Source of the DNA: JBBRGK01 sp036741355
Lineage (GTDB): Bacteria > Chloroflexota > Dehalococcoidia > CAUJGQ01
DNA: 36,895 nucleotides
Assembly: GCA_036741355.1 (NCBI GenBank)
Contig: DAINSK010000034.1
Span: 1-36,895, forward strand
Reading direction: 5' to 3'
Shown: in pieces, positions 15,666 to 24,229 of the stretch
How positions within the stretch are numbered: position 1 is the first letter of the stretch
Layout: each line of letters opens with the position of its first letter
Program-made: the position numbers and the translations under genes
Notes under the pieces: generated by a model
Databases searched by the model: none
What the model was told of the DNA's origin: nothing
What the model saw: only the letters and a program-made list of their open reading frames with translations

Positions 15666-15962
15666 CTAGTGATCGTCTGTTTCGGGTAGCGTGTTGCTGG
15701 AGGCTCCGAAGGGGGCGCCCAGCGGACCCGTGAGCTGTTTCGCTATGCCTTCTACCTCCCCGTAGTTCAATTCGACCAGACATCCGCCGCACTTGAGCTG
15801 CGCACTTCCCAAGTCCGGCGAATCGCCTGGTACGGTGGCACCGGCCTGAGAGCCCACGTCTAGGAACCGGTATCCGGCACTGCGTGCCTCCTGCTCCCTT
15901 CCAAGGACCGCTGCGGCCAACACCAGCCGCGGCACAATGGCTGCAGAGAGCCGCGGGCTCAC
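15666..15962 (-). CDS. possible small hypothetical protein with CxxC
   Basis: An open frame of up to 98 codons whose stop is 15 bp before the secreted NTF2-like gene. The C-terminal two thirds look protein-like, with AQLKCGGCLVELNYGEVEGIAKQLTG (CGGC pair near residue 58) and an acidic tail ETDDH. The upstream part lies inside the 312-bp repeat and looks like translated non-coding DNA, so the real start is probably an internal GTG or TTG around 15925-15905. I see no good SD. A CxxC mini-protein next to a disulfide-containing secreted protein is plausible; equally it may be a chance frame. Confidence 0.4.
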   Translation of the reverse strand: MSPRLSAAIVPRLVLAAAVLGREQEARSAGYRFLDVGSQAGATVPGDSPDLGSAQLKCGGCLVELNYGEVEGIAKQLTGPLGAPFGASSNTLPETDDH

Positions 15963-16233
15963 CGCGCTTCGTGGTGTGTGATGAACTTCTAGCCCGTACG
16001 CCAGGTGGTAGCTGTCGACGGCCTACGCCGTCACTGACTGGGGTGCGGGAATCGCACCGAGCTGCTGCAGGACGCTGAGGTTGTCCGCGTTCATGTGGTG
16101 CTCGACGATTTTGTCCCCAGCAACCCGGTAGATGAGCATGACCGAACAGACCACCTCCCTGCCGGTCGCCGGGATGCCGTAAAACTCGCCGCGGTGCACG
16201 CCCCGAAACGTGGTTCGGACCGCCACCTTGTCC
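15922..16233. repeat. 312-bp direct repeat, right copy
   Basis: The partner of 14530-14841. Here the SnoaL-like gene is intact and continues beyond the repeat edge at 16233, so this is likely the source copy. Confidence 0.95.
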
Positions 16234-16415
16234 CCTTCTGCCACCATGTCATCGCTGCGTAGCTCGTAGCTCGGGAAGGCGGCTTCGAACAACGCAATGT
16301 GCTCCTTGAGTGCTTGGTCCTCCACGAAGCGGGCCACGAGCTCGGGCGGCTTCGGCTTACCGTTAATCGCCTCCAGATAGCGTGTAATGAACTGCCTGTT
16401 CGTCTGCGCGGACAT
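16023..16415 (-). CDS. SnoaL-like polyketide-cyclase family protein
   Basis: A 130-aa cytoplasmic protein, ATG at 16415 with GGGAG about eight bases upstream. It has the SnoaL/ester-cyclase pattern: helix NRQFITRYLEAIN, ALKEHIALFEAAFPSYELRSDDMVAEGDKVAVRTTFRGVHRGEF (read in pieces), GIPATGREV, MLIYRVAGDKIVEHHMNADNLSVLQQLG. The family includes aklanonic-acid-type cyclases, but most bacterial members have no known substrate. The putative catalytic His/Asp region (EHHMNADN) is intact. It is divergent from the large regulator gene at 16596, with 180 bp between, so the regulator could control it. Its 3' half is duplicated 1392 bp away. Confidence 0.9.
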   Translation of the reverse strand: MSAQTNRQFITRYLEAINGKPKPPELVARFVEDQALKEHIALFEAAFPSYELRSDDMVAEGDKVAVRTTFRGVHRGEFYGIPATGREVVCSVMLIYRVAGDKIVEHHMNADNLSVLQQLGAIPAPQSVTA

Positions 16416-16595
16416 CAGCTATCTCCCTTCTTTGCGCATGCGCGTCGCGACACCGACCGCACTGCTATCCACCACCGGCAGCGTAGTGGGCCGCTTTGCC
16501 GGCGAAGCGTCATGAGTGCGTCAGTTTGGCGTAAGATGCGCGCAGCGTGCGTGCGATGCAGGCGTCAACGCCGGAGAGGAAACACGAGCGCAAGC

Positions 16596-19157
16596 ATGCC
16601 AACATCGCCTCGCTGGAACCAGGTGCTCCGTGGCCTGCGTGAAGCACGCGGGATCAGCCAAGCAGGCTGGGCGGCGCGGTGGGGTTATAGCCGGCGCACC
16701 ATTCAGCACTGGGAGCACGGCGACACCGTCCCAGACGGCGAGGCCGAAGCGGCGCTCATCACCCTTTGCAACCAGCTCGGCCTCTTTGCACACGCTGGGC
16801 CAGAGCGCCTCACCGACTACACACTGCGCAGCCTACTGGCCGAGGCACGCCCGATTGGTGCAGGGCCATCCACGGAGAGGCCGCTCAACTCTCCCGTGCC
16901 AGACGGAGCGGAAGGACGCGCGCGTCAATATGCCAGCCGATCGACCAACCTTCCCGTCCCCCTATCGAGCTTCTTTGGTCGGGAACGCGAGGTCGACGAC
17001 GTGCTGGATCTCCTCAGTCATGCACGGCTGGTCACCCTGACGGGCCCCGGCGGCACGGGCAAAACGCGGCTGGCCATCGCGGTGGGCCAAAGGCTGCTCG
17101 CCGCCTATCCGGATGGCGTTTGGTTCGTCGACCTCGCGCCACTCGCAGACCCGGCCGCTGTTCCGCGCGCGATAGCGCAAACACTGGGGGTGCAGGAGCA
17201 GTCCGGCGTCCCGCTGCGCGACACGCTCGGCATCGTGTTGCGTGACAGGCAGCTCTTGCTGCTACTCGATAACTTTGAGCATCTGCTGACTGCCGCACCC
17301 TTCACCAGTGTGCTGCTGCAGCTGGGCCCGGAAGTCGCCGTGCTGGCGACCAGCCGAGCGCCGCTGCGGGTAGCTGGCGAACGCGAGTATGGCGTGCCGC
17401 CCCTCCCGCGACCGTCGGAGCACGCGGTCACGCCTGCGGACCTGGCGACCAACCCGGCCATAGCGCTGTTCGTGGCACGGGCTCAGGCGGTCCGGGCCGA
17501 CTTCGTCCTATCAGACGGCAATGCCGCGACCGTGGCCGCCATCTGTGGCCGCCTCGACGGCTTGCCGCTCGCCATTGAGCTGGCCGCAGCGCGAAGCCGG
17601 GCGATCCCGCCTACCACGCTGCTGAGCCGGCTTTTGAAGCGTCTCCCCGTACTGACCGGCGGTCACCGCGACGCTCCGGCTCGCCAGCAGACGCTGAGGG
17701 ACACTATCGCGTGGAGCTATGCACTGCTTTCACCGGCGGAGCAGACTCTCTTCCATCGGCTGGCCGTCTTCGTGGGTGGCTGCACACTGGAGCTCGCCGC
17801 GGCGGTCTGCGACGTGGAAGGCGACCTGGGCCTCGATGTGCTGGACGGCATGAGCTCCCTCGTCGAGAAGAGTCTGCTGAATGTCCTGGACGGCCCGGAC
17901 GGGGCCCCCCGTTACCAGATGTTGGAGACGATCCGCGAGTTCGCCCAGGAGCGGATGGTGGCGGTCTGGGACGCGGACGTGCTGGAGCGCCGACACGCCA
18001 TTGCTCTCGTCGCCTTGGCAGAAGCAGCCGGGGAAGCGTTCCTCAGGCCGGATTGGGTTGAGGGGCGGCGGCTCGAGGCCGAGCGCCACAACCTGCGCGC
18101 TGCGTTTGCCTGGGCGGTGGCTCACCAGGACGCCGATGTCGCCTCGCGCCTGACGGCCGCGCTGTGGGGTTGGCACTACTGGCAGGAGGATGTCGCGATT
18201 GGCAAGGCGTGGGCGGAGCAGGCGCTGGCGATGCCGGGCGCAGACGCCCCGACTGTGGCACGCGCCGGCGTGCTGGCCACGCTCGGTCTCATGCACGCCG
18301 CGGCCGACGACTACCCCTCGGCAGTTGCCGCGCTCCGCGAGGCGGTCGCCCTCTTCCGGACGCTGGGGCGACGACGCGATCTCAGCCTCGCATTGGCCAA
18401 CCTCGCCTCCATCTACCCCGGAACTTCGCGCACGGGAGTAGGGCTGCTCGGGGAGAGCCGGGCGCTGGCTGAGGAGACGGGGGGCCTCTTCGAGCGGGCG
18501 ACCGTACTGTACTGGCACGGGTACCACGCCTGGCAGCGCGGCGAGCATGAGCGTGTTCGGGCCGCGGCGGAGGCGTGTTTGGCAGCAGCCCAGCGCTTGA
18601 TGCAACCCAGCCTGCTTGAGTGTGCCTCGCGGCTACGTGCCATGGTGGCTGTTGAGCAGGCTGACCCAGAGGCCGGTAGGTACGTGGCGCACATGCTGAC
18701 CGCCGCGCAGGCGTGGGGAGTTCCACGTCTCAACCTCTTGGCCGCGCTGAGTATCGCGAGTGTCTACTCGCTGCAGGCGGGACAGCCGCGGGAGGCGCTG
18801 GCCACCGCAGTCGAAGGGCTGCGGGTCGCGGAGGTGTCGGGAGCGCGCCGCGGCTTCGACATCATCCTTCTCGAGGTCTTGGCGTGCGTGTGGACATCGC
18901 AAGGCCACGAACTTGAACGCGCTACACGGCTGCTTGGAACCGCAGCCAGCGTCCGCAACCGAGAGTTCTCCGACCGCTATGAACGCCTGGTGTCGCTGGT
19001 TGAGCAGACGACGGTGTCCTTGCGGCAAGCCCTTGGCGAGGTGACATTTGCAGCCGCCTTCGCAAGCGGTCGCAGTTTGACGCGTGACGACGCCATCGGA
19101 GAGGCGCTCGCCGTGCCGGCAACCCGCGCTGCGAGTCCTGCTCCACCTCTATCCTGA
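16596..19157 (+). CDS. XRE-HTH / NB-ARC-type ATPase / TPR regulator
   Basis: An 853-aa STAND-type regulator. Residues 1-60 form an XRE helix-turn-helix (VLRGLREARGISQAGWAARWG, YSRRTIQHWEHG). The ATPase spans about 125-400: FFGREREVDDVLDLL, Walker A GPGGTGKT (150-157), Walker B LLLLLDN (220-226), the arginine-containing VLATSRAPL, and the GLPLAIELAAAR motif. A winged-helix-like part follows (about 430-500, YQMLETIREFAQERM), then TPR-like helices to the end. Such proteins bind DNA and switch on ATP and ligand or partner binding. Start is the ATG at 16596, chosen because the HTH begins at once; GGAGAGGA is 15 bases upstream, which is far. The frame is open to 16299. The gene is divergent from the SnoaL-like gene. 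Its stop abuts the broken tail sequence described at 19171. Confidence 0.9.
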   Translation: MPTSPRWNQVLRGLREARGISQAGWAARWGYSRRTIQHWEHGDTVPDGEAEAALITLCNQLGLFAHAGPERLTDYTLRSLLAEARPIGAGPSTERPLNSPVPDGAEGRARQYASRSTNLPVPLSSFFGREREVDDVLDLLSHARLVTLTGPGGTGKTRLAIAVGQRLLAAYPDGVWFVDLAPLADPAAVPRAIAQTLGVQEQSGVPLRDTLGIVLRDRQLLLLLDNFEHLLTAAPFTSVLLQLGPEVAVLATSRAPLRVAGEREYGVPPLPRPSEHAVTPADLATNPAIALFVARAQAVRADFVLSDGNAATVAAICGRLDGLPLAIELAAARSRAIPPTTLLSRLLKRLPVLTGGHRDAPARQQTLRDTIAWSYALLSPAEQTLFHRLAVFVGGCTLELAAAVCDVEGDLGLDVLDGMSSLVEKSLLNVLDGPDGAPRYQMLETIREFAQERMVAVWDADVLERRHAIALVALAEAAGEAFLRPDWVEGRRLEAERHNLRAAFAWAVAHQDADVASRLTAALWGWHYWQEDVAIGKAWAEQALAMPGADAPTVARAGVLATLGLMHAAADDYPSAVAALREAVALFRTLGRRRDLSLALANLASIYPGTSRTGVGLLGESRALAEETGGLFERATVLYWHGYHAWQRGEHERVRAAAEACLAAAQRLMQPSLLECASRLRAMVAVEQADPEAGRYVAHMLTAAQAWGVPRLNLLAALSIASVYSLQAGQPREALATAVEGLRVAEVSGARRGFDIILLEVLACVWTSQGHELERATRLLGTAASVRNREFSDRYERLVSLVEQTTVSLRQALGEVTFAAAFASGRSLTRDDAIGEALAVPATRAASPAPPLS

Positions 19158-19170
19158 TGATCGGACAAGC

Positions 19171-19239
19171 GCCCAAGGCGCTGTCAAGTATATGGAATTC
19201 AAGTTGAAGGACATCTTGATTTCGGGTGTCGACCGCTGA
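19171..19239 (+). pseudogene. remnant of a small-protein tail
   Basis: Just after the regulator stop, a different frame reads AQGAVKYMEFKLKDILISGVDR then TGA. It resembles the C-terminal tail of the small protein at 14160-14456, with 34 of 42 bases identical between 14394-14435 and 19183-19224. No start or N-terminal part precedes it, so it is a decayed 3' end. After both tails the 12-base string ACCGCTGAGTTT occurs (14502-14513 and 19232-19243). Confidence 0.7.
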
Positions 19240-19246
19240 GTTTGAT

Positions 19247-20314
19247 CTAACCGGCCGCCGCATATCCGTCGGACACGGGCACAAGCAGCGGATCCATCCA
19301 GGCGATTGGCCGTCCGTTTTCGGCGGCTGACGCGTATGAGGTTGTGATGTACGCTGCCGTTGCAACCGCCTCATTCAAGCGGTCCAACCGGTAATCCCCC
19401 GCAGCGATACGGCGCGCGAATTCGATGAGCAGTGGCTCGAACCAGTTGCTGTGTGCCGAGCCGGCCGATATTCCTTCCGTAAACGCGACCCGTCGCTCGC
19501 CGTCGGGGCTTCGAACTGTGATCTGGTCGTCGAGTAAGGCGACCTCGCCAAGAGCGCCGGCATAACGGTGGCTCGAATATCGCGCCTGCGCGGCCCACGT
19601 CAGATGGATCCGAACGTCGCGGCCATTGGCGTAGCGGAGGTTGACGGTCGCGGTGTCGTCCACATCGAGGCACGGTAAGCGCCGCTCGGTACGACACGCT
19701 ATCGCCGCGGGAGGACCGAACAGCGAGTGCAGTTGATAAAAGAGATGGGTGCCGTGGTCGACGAGGATTCCACCACCCGCCAGCCGTTGGTCTGTTCTCC
19801 ACTCGGGCATCCATGCGGCGTTTCCCGGATTGGCGCCGATGCGTTGGACCGTGAGCATAGCGAGCGTTATTGTGCCGATCTCGCCGGACTCCATGACCTG
19901 CCGGACCGCCCGCCACTGCGGCGCGTAATGGTACTGATGGCAGGGGAACGCGACCAGCTGACGGCCCGAAATATCGTCGCGAATCTTGAGCGCCTCGTTC
20001 AAATCGGTGGCGAGCGGTTTTTCGCAGAGGATGTGGCAGCCCGCGCTGGCCGCCATGGCGATTAGATCATGGTGGGCGTACGGCGGCGCGCAGATATCCA
20101 CGAAATCGGGACGTTCCACCGCTATCAGCGCTTCGGGGTCGACGTAGGTTCGCACACCGGGAAGCGCGGATCTGACCGCGGCGAGATTTTCAGAACAAAG
20201 GTCGGCAACGGCTGTTATCCGCAGGAGCGATCGCACCTCGTCGGAGCCTAGATAGGCGGGAAGATGACCGTTTCGAGCGATATTGCCTGCGCCCAGCAGC
20301 GCCCCGGTTAGCAC
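19247..20314 (-). CDS. Gfo/Idh/MocA family oxidoreductase
   Basis: A 355-aa NAD(P)-dependent dehydrogenase. Residues 1-120 form the Rossmann domain (LLGAGNIARNGHLPAYL, DFVDICAPPYAHHDLI, CHILCEKPLATDLNEA with the conserved EKP). The C-terminal domain includes GGGILVDHGTHLFYQLHSLFG with the usual DxGxH motif. Family members oxidise or reduce sugars, inositols, amino sugars or similar polyols. The GTG start at 20314 overlaps the stop of the aminotransferase gene by seven bases, so the two enzymes are translationally coupled and probably serve one pathway: oxidation of a hydroxyl then transamination of the ketone, or the reverse. The substrate cannot be read from sequence. Confidence 0.92.
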   Translation of the reverse strand: MLTGALLGAGNIARNGHLPAYLGSDEVRSLLRITAVADLCSENLAAVRSALPGVRTYVDPEALIAVERPDFVDICAPPYAHHDLIAMAASAGCHILCEKPLATDLNEALKIRDDISGRQLVAFPCHQYHYAPQWRAVRQVMESGEIGTITLAMLTVQRIGANPGNAAWMPEWRTDQRLAGGGILVDHGTHLFYQLHSLFGPPAAIACRTERRLPCLDVDDTATVNLRYANGRDVRIHLTWAAQARYSSHRYAGALGEVALLDDQITVRSPDGERRVAFTEGISAGSAHSNWFEPLLIEFARRIAAGDYRLDRLNEAVATAAYITTSYASAAENGRPIAWMDPLLVPVSDGYAAAG

Positions 20315-21663
20315 GCGCGGGCGCTCGATAACTCGTCGGCGAGGTCCGCGAAGACGTCTTCCAGGATTTCTACGCCTTCGATCGCCGTTTGCATATCAAT
20401 GACGAGCGGCGGATTGATGCGGATGCGCGGACCGTAGCACATCGCCAGGAGCCCTCGCCGCAATGCCTCGTGAAACACGCGGCGGGTGAGCGCGGAAGGC
20501 ATCGGAGTTTGCTGATCGCCACTGGTCACCACGTCGACGCCGATCATTAGCCCTTTACCGCGTATCTCGCCGATGAACGGGAATTTGTGCAGCCGCTGCA
20601 GACGGGTGAGCATGGCATTGCCGACCCGTTCGGCGTTTTGTACCAGGCCCTCATCCACGATCGCGTGCAGCGTCGCGTGGACGGCCGCCCCGGCAAGCGG
20701 GTTGCCACCGTAGCTCGAAGAACTTCCGGAAGGGAGCCCGAACGGAGCGGCTGCCATCAACTCTTCTCGCGCTATAAGACCGGCCACCGGATAGCCGTTG
20801 CCGACACCTTTGCCGATCGTGATTGCGTCGGGCACGACGTCGAAGTGTTCGCAGCCGAACATGCGGCCGGTGCGACCGAAGCCGGTGATCATTTCGTCGG
20901 CAATGAAGAGGGCGCCGTTCTCGCGGGCGATGTCGGCGACCGAACGCAGGAAGCCCGGCGGCGGAAGCACGTTGCCGGCAGTTCCCTGGATCGGCTCGAC
21001 GATTATCGCCGCCAAGCTGCCGGCCGTGCTGTTCTTGATGTACGCGCGGAGGAAGTCCGCGCAGCGTACTCCTAGGTCAACCGGGTCGACGGCTGGAAAC
21101 GGACGGCGCGCCCAGTCCGGATAGGGCACGTTGTGTACGCCGGGATGCATTGGTCCGAGCCCCTGCTTGACGTCTGGTCCGCTCAAGCCGAGCGTGGTCC
21201 CGGTTTTGCCGTGGAAGCCGCCCCAGAATGAAATAACCTCGAAGCGCCCGGTGAACGAGCGCGCCATCCTCAGCGCCGCCTCGACTGCCTCGGTCCCGCC
21301 GGAGTAGAACTGCATCCGGTCGAGTCCGAGCGGAAGGTATGGCCTCAACTCCTCCAAAAAGAGCGCCCGTTTCTCGGTGGTGTAGCTCCCGACGGAGATG
21401 CGTTCGAGCTGATCGGACAGGGCTCGTACATAAGAAGGATGGGCATGGCCGAGCGACGCGACGCCCACCCCGGCGGTGAAGTCGATGAATGTGTTACCGT
21501 CCACGTCGGTGACCAAAGCGCCACGCCCGTGGTCCAAAGCAATGCCGCTGAAAAGGCCGATTGACTGGAGCCCTGGCGCCAGACTGTGGCTTTCCGCCTC
21601 TACCAGGCGTCGGGAGGCGGGTCCGGGTACCTCCGTAATGACCCGTGCGGCACGTGTCTGCAT
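20308..21663 (-). CDS. class III pyridoxal-phosphate aminotransferase
   Basis: A 451-aa aminotransferase of the GABA/ornithine/acetylornithine class, ATG at 21663 with AAGGAG four bases upstream. PLP-site features are in place: YSGGTEAVEAALRMAR (phosphate-binding loop near 120-135), FWGGFHGKT (149-154), the aspartate in FIADEMITGFGRTG (Asp256), and the lysine in ITIGKGVGNGYPVAG (Lys285). Such enzymes transfer an amino group from an omega-amino donor or alanine to a 2-oxo acid or aldehyde. The downstream oxidoreductase gene overlaps by seven bases. Together they may aminate a keto-sugar or process an amino acid; the substrate is open. Confidence 0.93.
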   Translation of the reverse strand: MQTRAARVITEVPGPASRRLVEAESHSLAPGLQSIGLFSGIALDHGRGALVTDVDGNTFIDFTAGVGVASLGHAHPSYVRALSDQLERISVGSYTTEKRALFLEELRPYLPLGLDRMQFYSGGTEAVEAALRMARSFTGRFEVISFWGGFHGKTGTTLGLSGPDVKQGLGPMHPGVHNVPYPDWARRPFPAVDPVDLGVRCADFLRAYIKNSTAGSLAAIIVEPIQGTAGNVLPPPGFLRSVADIARENGALFIADEMITGFGRTGRMFGCEHFDVVPDAITIGKGVGNGYPVAGLIAREELMAAAPFGLPSGSSSSYGGNPLAGAAVHATLHAIVDEGLVQNAERVGNAMLTRLQRLHKFPFIGEIRGKGLMIGVDVVTSGDQQTPMPSALTRRVFHEALRRGLLAMCYGPRIRINPPLVIDMQTAIEGVEILEDVFADLADELSSARAC

Positions 21664-21861
21664 GCTGCTCCTTGCTGTGTCGGCGGGCGATCAGTCGCGC
21701 GCCGCGGGCCGGATTGAGGTTCCGATCGGTCGGGTAACCGGCCTCGATATTATGAACTGACGATCCCAAGTGTACAACCACGGATCCGCTGGTACATAAG
21801 AAAATTGAGCCTTTTCTCGGTGACGCCGCCGCATGCGTACGCGCTCACCGAATGCAGATGA

Positions 21862-22275
21862 TCACGCATCGCGAAGGCGTGGCAATCTGACCGCGAAGCT
21901 ACGGTCGCGCGCGAGGTACGGGCTCAGACCGAGCTCGGGGGTGGTAGGGCAGATATACAACAGCCGCGCGTGTCTGACTGCTTCGAGCCCGGGACCACCG
22001 ACCTGGACGTCGAGGGTTGTCTGCACTGGTCCAGTGATGTTGACGCGGATCCTTGCGCCGTCGGCGAGCCATTCCGCGGCGGCCGACCAGTCCGCGCCGG
22101 CGGAAAGACGGGGCAGTTCCAGTAGCTCGGGGTGCTCCTCGGCGTCTAAGAATATGTAGGTGGCGATCTCCGATGGATCGGGACCGGTGTTCACCCACCA
22201 ACCGTTGCCGGCTGCCACGATATTCAACGTGATGGGTGTGTTGTAGGCGCCGGGCGTGGCGCTATCGTCGTTCAT
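21862..22275 (-). CDS. hypothetical protein downstream of ispG
   Basis: A 137-aa protein of unknown family. The start is placed at the ATG at 22275 (MNDDSATPGAYN); upstream codons to 22353 overlap the ispG end. It contains two beta-rich parts: NTPITLNIVAAGNGWWVNTGPDPSEIATYIFLDAEE (read in pieces) and ADGARIRVNITGPVQTTLDVQVGGPG, with a short tail. There is no signal, membrane segment or cysteine motif. It lies 40 bp after ispG on the same strand and is likely co-transcribed; nothing links it to isoprenoid synthesis. Confidence 0.6.
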   Translation of the reverse strand: MNDDSATPGAYNTPITLNIVAAGNGWWVNTGPDPSEIATYIFLDAEEHPELLELPRLSAGADWSAAAEWLADGARIRVNITGPVQTTLDVQVGGPGLEAVRHARLLYICPTTPELGLSPYLARDRSFAVRLPRLRDA

Positions 22276-22315
22276 GCATGCGCATCCGAGAAACTGTGTG
22301 TAAGAGACGTCGGCT

Positions 22316-23512
22316 CTATTGGTTGGTGGCGGGCTGATCGAGCCAGCGGCCATCGGCCTTGATCAGTCCAACCAGTTCTCGAACGCCGTCTTCCTGCGGG
22401 ATACTCGTTTTGACTACCTCGCGACCCCGATACAGCGCGATCTGACCGCCGCCGCGCCCCACGTAGCCGTAGTCGGCGTCCGCCATCTCGCCGGGGCCGT
22501 TGACGATACAGCCCATGACGGCGATATTGAGCCCGACGAGGTGGCTGGTCGCCTCTTTCACCTGGTTGAACACGGTCGGCAGGTTGAACTTTGTGCGGCC
22601 GCACGACGGGCACGCGATGAACTCCACCTTGGTACGGCGGAGGCCGAGCGCCTGCAAGATGTCGTAGCAAACCGGCAACTCGTTGATCGGGTCCTCCGCA
22701 AGTGAGACGCGGATCGTGTCGCCGATCCCCTCTGATAAGAGCGTTGCGATGCCCGCAGTCGATTTGATCCTGGCGTATTCCCCGTCGCCGGCCTCGGTTA
22801 CTCCTAGGTGCAGAGGGTAATCCATGCCCAGCTCATCCTGGCGCCGGGCCATAAGTCGATTGGCCTGGACCATGATCGGTACTCGCGATGCCTTTAGCGA
22901 GATAACGAGGTTGCGGTAATCGTGCGCTTCGCATATGCGAACGTACTCGAGCGCCGACTCGACCATTCCTTCCGGGGTGTCGCCGTAGGTCACCAGCATT
23001 CGCTCGGCCAGTGAACCGTGATTGACGCCGATGCGCATGGCAATATCGCGCCGTTTGCAAACCTCGATCACGGGAAGAAGACTCTGTTCAATGGCGTCGA
23101 GCTCCTCCTGGATCTCGGACGGCAAATACTCGTCTGCCCGCTGACGCGGCTTGCGGTAGACGAAGAGCCCCGGGTTCAACCGGACCTTGTCGACATACCT
23201 GGCCACTTCGACGGCGATATCCGTGCCCTGGTGGTGGACGTCGGCGACCAACGGAATCTGGTGACCGCGCCGGTCGAGGTCGGCGCGGATCTCGCCCAGG
23301 TATCGGGCGTCGGCTATCGTCGGAGTCGTGACCCTGACAAGCTCACAGCCCGCCCGATAAAGCCGGATTATCGACTCCACACAGGCGGCGACATCGCGTG
23401 TCTCTTCGGTGATCATCGACTGAACGAGGATCGGTGCGTTGCCGCCGATGACCGCCGAGCCGGCGTGTACCTCGCGGGTGGGTCTTCGTTGACATACAAT
23501 GTCCACGTTCAT
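22316..23512 (-). CDS. ispG: 4-hydroxy-3-methylbut-2-enyl-diphosphate synthase
   Basis: A 398-aa IspG (GcpE) protein. The N-terminal TIM barrel carries the usual PLVADVHH, VRLNPG and MRIGVNHGSL motifs. The C-terminal [4Fe-4S] domain has the ligands Cys301 and Cys304 (CPSCGR), Cys335 (MGCIVNGPGE) and Glu342 in the same motif. It converts methylerythritol cyclodiphosphate to HMBPP, the seventh step of the MEP isoprenoid pathway. Start ATG at 23512 with GGAGAG just upstream. No other MEP gene is in the window. The bacterium therefore uses the MEP route rather than mevalonate. Confidence 0.97.
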   Translation of the reverse strand: MNVDIVCQRRPTREVHAGSAVIGGNAPILVQSMITEETRDVAACVESIIRLYRAGCELVRVTTPTIADARYLGEIRADLDRRGHQIPLVADVHHQGTDIAVEVARYVDKVRLNPGLFVYRKPRQRADEYLPSEIQEELDAIEQSLLPVIEVCKRRDIAMRIGVNHGSLAERMLVTYGDTPEGMVESALEYVRICEAHDYRNLVISLKASRVPIMVQANRLMARRQDELGMDYPLHLGVTEAGDGEYARIKSTAGIATLLSEGIGDTIRVSLAEDPINELPVCYDILQALGLRRTKVEFIACPSCGRTKFNLPTVFNQVKEATSHLVGLNIAVMGCIVNGPGEMADADYGYVGRGGGQIALYRGREVVKTSIPQEDGVRELVGLIKADGRWLDQPATNQ

Positions 23513-23580
23513 TGTCTCTCCAGGTTCCGGCCGGCAGAATGATGTACTCTACGAACTATTGTGCTACAACCAACTGAATC

Positions 23581-24162
23581 ATGCACGAACACGCGGTCGC
23601 AGCGGATATTCTTGCGCTCCTGGCTACAGAGCCCGGTCGCGAAGAGTCAATCGGATCGCTTGCCACTCTCAGCGGCAGGTCGGTTGAAGCTGTAGGCGCA
23701 GCGTGTGAACTGCTCAAGCGCTGGTCATTGATTGACGACAGTGTAACCGGAGCTGTGCGTCTTCCCCCAGTATGGTCTCATTCCGACCAGCCGGTCATTT
23801 TGATCGTCGAAAACACCGTTGCCGTTGCGCACCTCGTCGGTGCCCTGCTCGATAGTGAGGGGTACCGAGTACTGATTGCGGGAACGCTCGATACAGGTCG
23901 CCGCGTCCTCGAATCCGTTCCAATCGACCTTGTTGTCGCCGACAGCTTTTCGGATACCGCGCGCGCTGCACTTAACAGGCTTTCGGTTCTGCGCGATGCG
24001 AACGGCTCAACGCCGGTGATGATATTCACCGCGCATAGAGATCTGGATGACGAGCGCGCCAAGACGGAGGGCTTCGCCGGCGTCCTGCGGAAGCCGTTTG
24101 ATATTGACGACCTCCTCGCGCGGGTGTCGTCGCAGATCATGGCGCGGCGCACGGTCGGTTGA
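23581..24162 (+). CDS. winged-helix plus degenerate receiver-domain protein
   Basis: A 193-aa protein. Residues 1-65 look like a winged helix (ADILALLATEPGREESIGSLATLSGRSVEAV, read in halves). Residues about 72-190 are a response-regulator receiver domain: VILIVEN, LLDSEGYRVLIAG, IDLVVADSF, VMIFTAHRD, and the conserved lysine in LRKPFD. The usual DD pair at the first strand reads EN, so metal binding may be weak; the phosphoacceptor aspartate (VADS), Thr (FTAH) and Lys are kept. The DNA-binding part precedes the receiver, opposite to the common order. No kinase gene is near. There is no SD before the ATG, so it may be a leaderless mRNA. It is divergent from ispG, 68 bp apart. Confidence 0.8.
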   Translation: MHEHAVAADILALLATEPGREESIGSLATLSGRSVEAVGAACELLKRWSLIDDSVTGAVRLPPVWSHSDQPVILIVENTVAVAHLVGALLDSEGYRVLIAGTLDTGRRVLESVPIDLVVADSFSDTARAALNRLSVLRDANGSTPVMIFTAHRDLDDERAKTEGFAGVLRKPFDIDDLLARVSSQIMARRTVG

Positions 24163-24229
24163 CCTCAGCGTTCGGCTGCCGCAGTCAGAATTCGGGTAAA
24201 GAGGCGCAGTTCGGGGATCTCGGGCAGGC

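Noticed and set aside
13407..19246. Prophage or integrative element
   Set aside because: No integrase, transposase, att-like direct repeat at both ends, or tRNA is visible.
20587..21075. Plus-strand 162-codon open frame
   Set aside because: Antisense to the aminotransferase gene.
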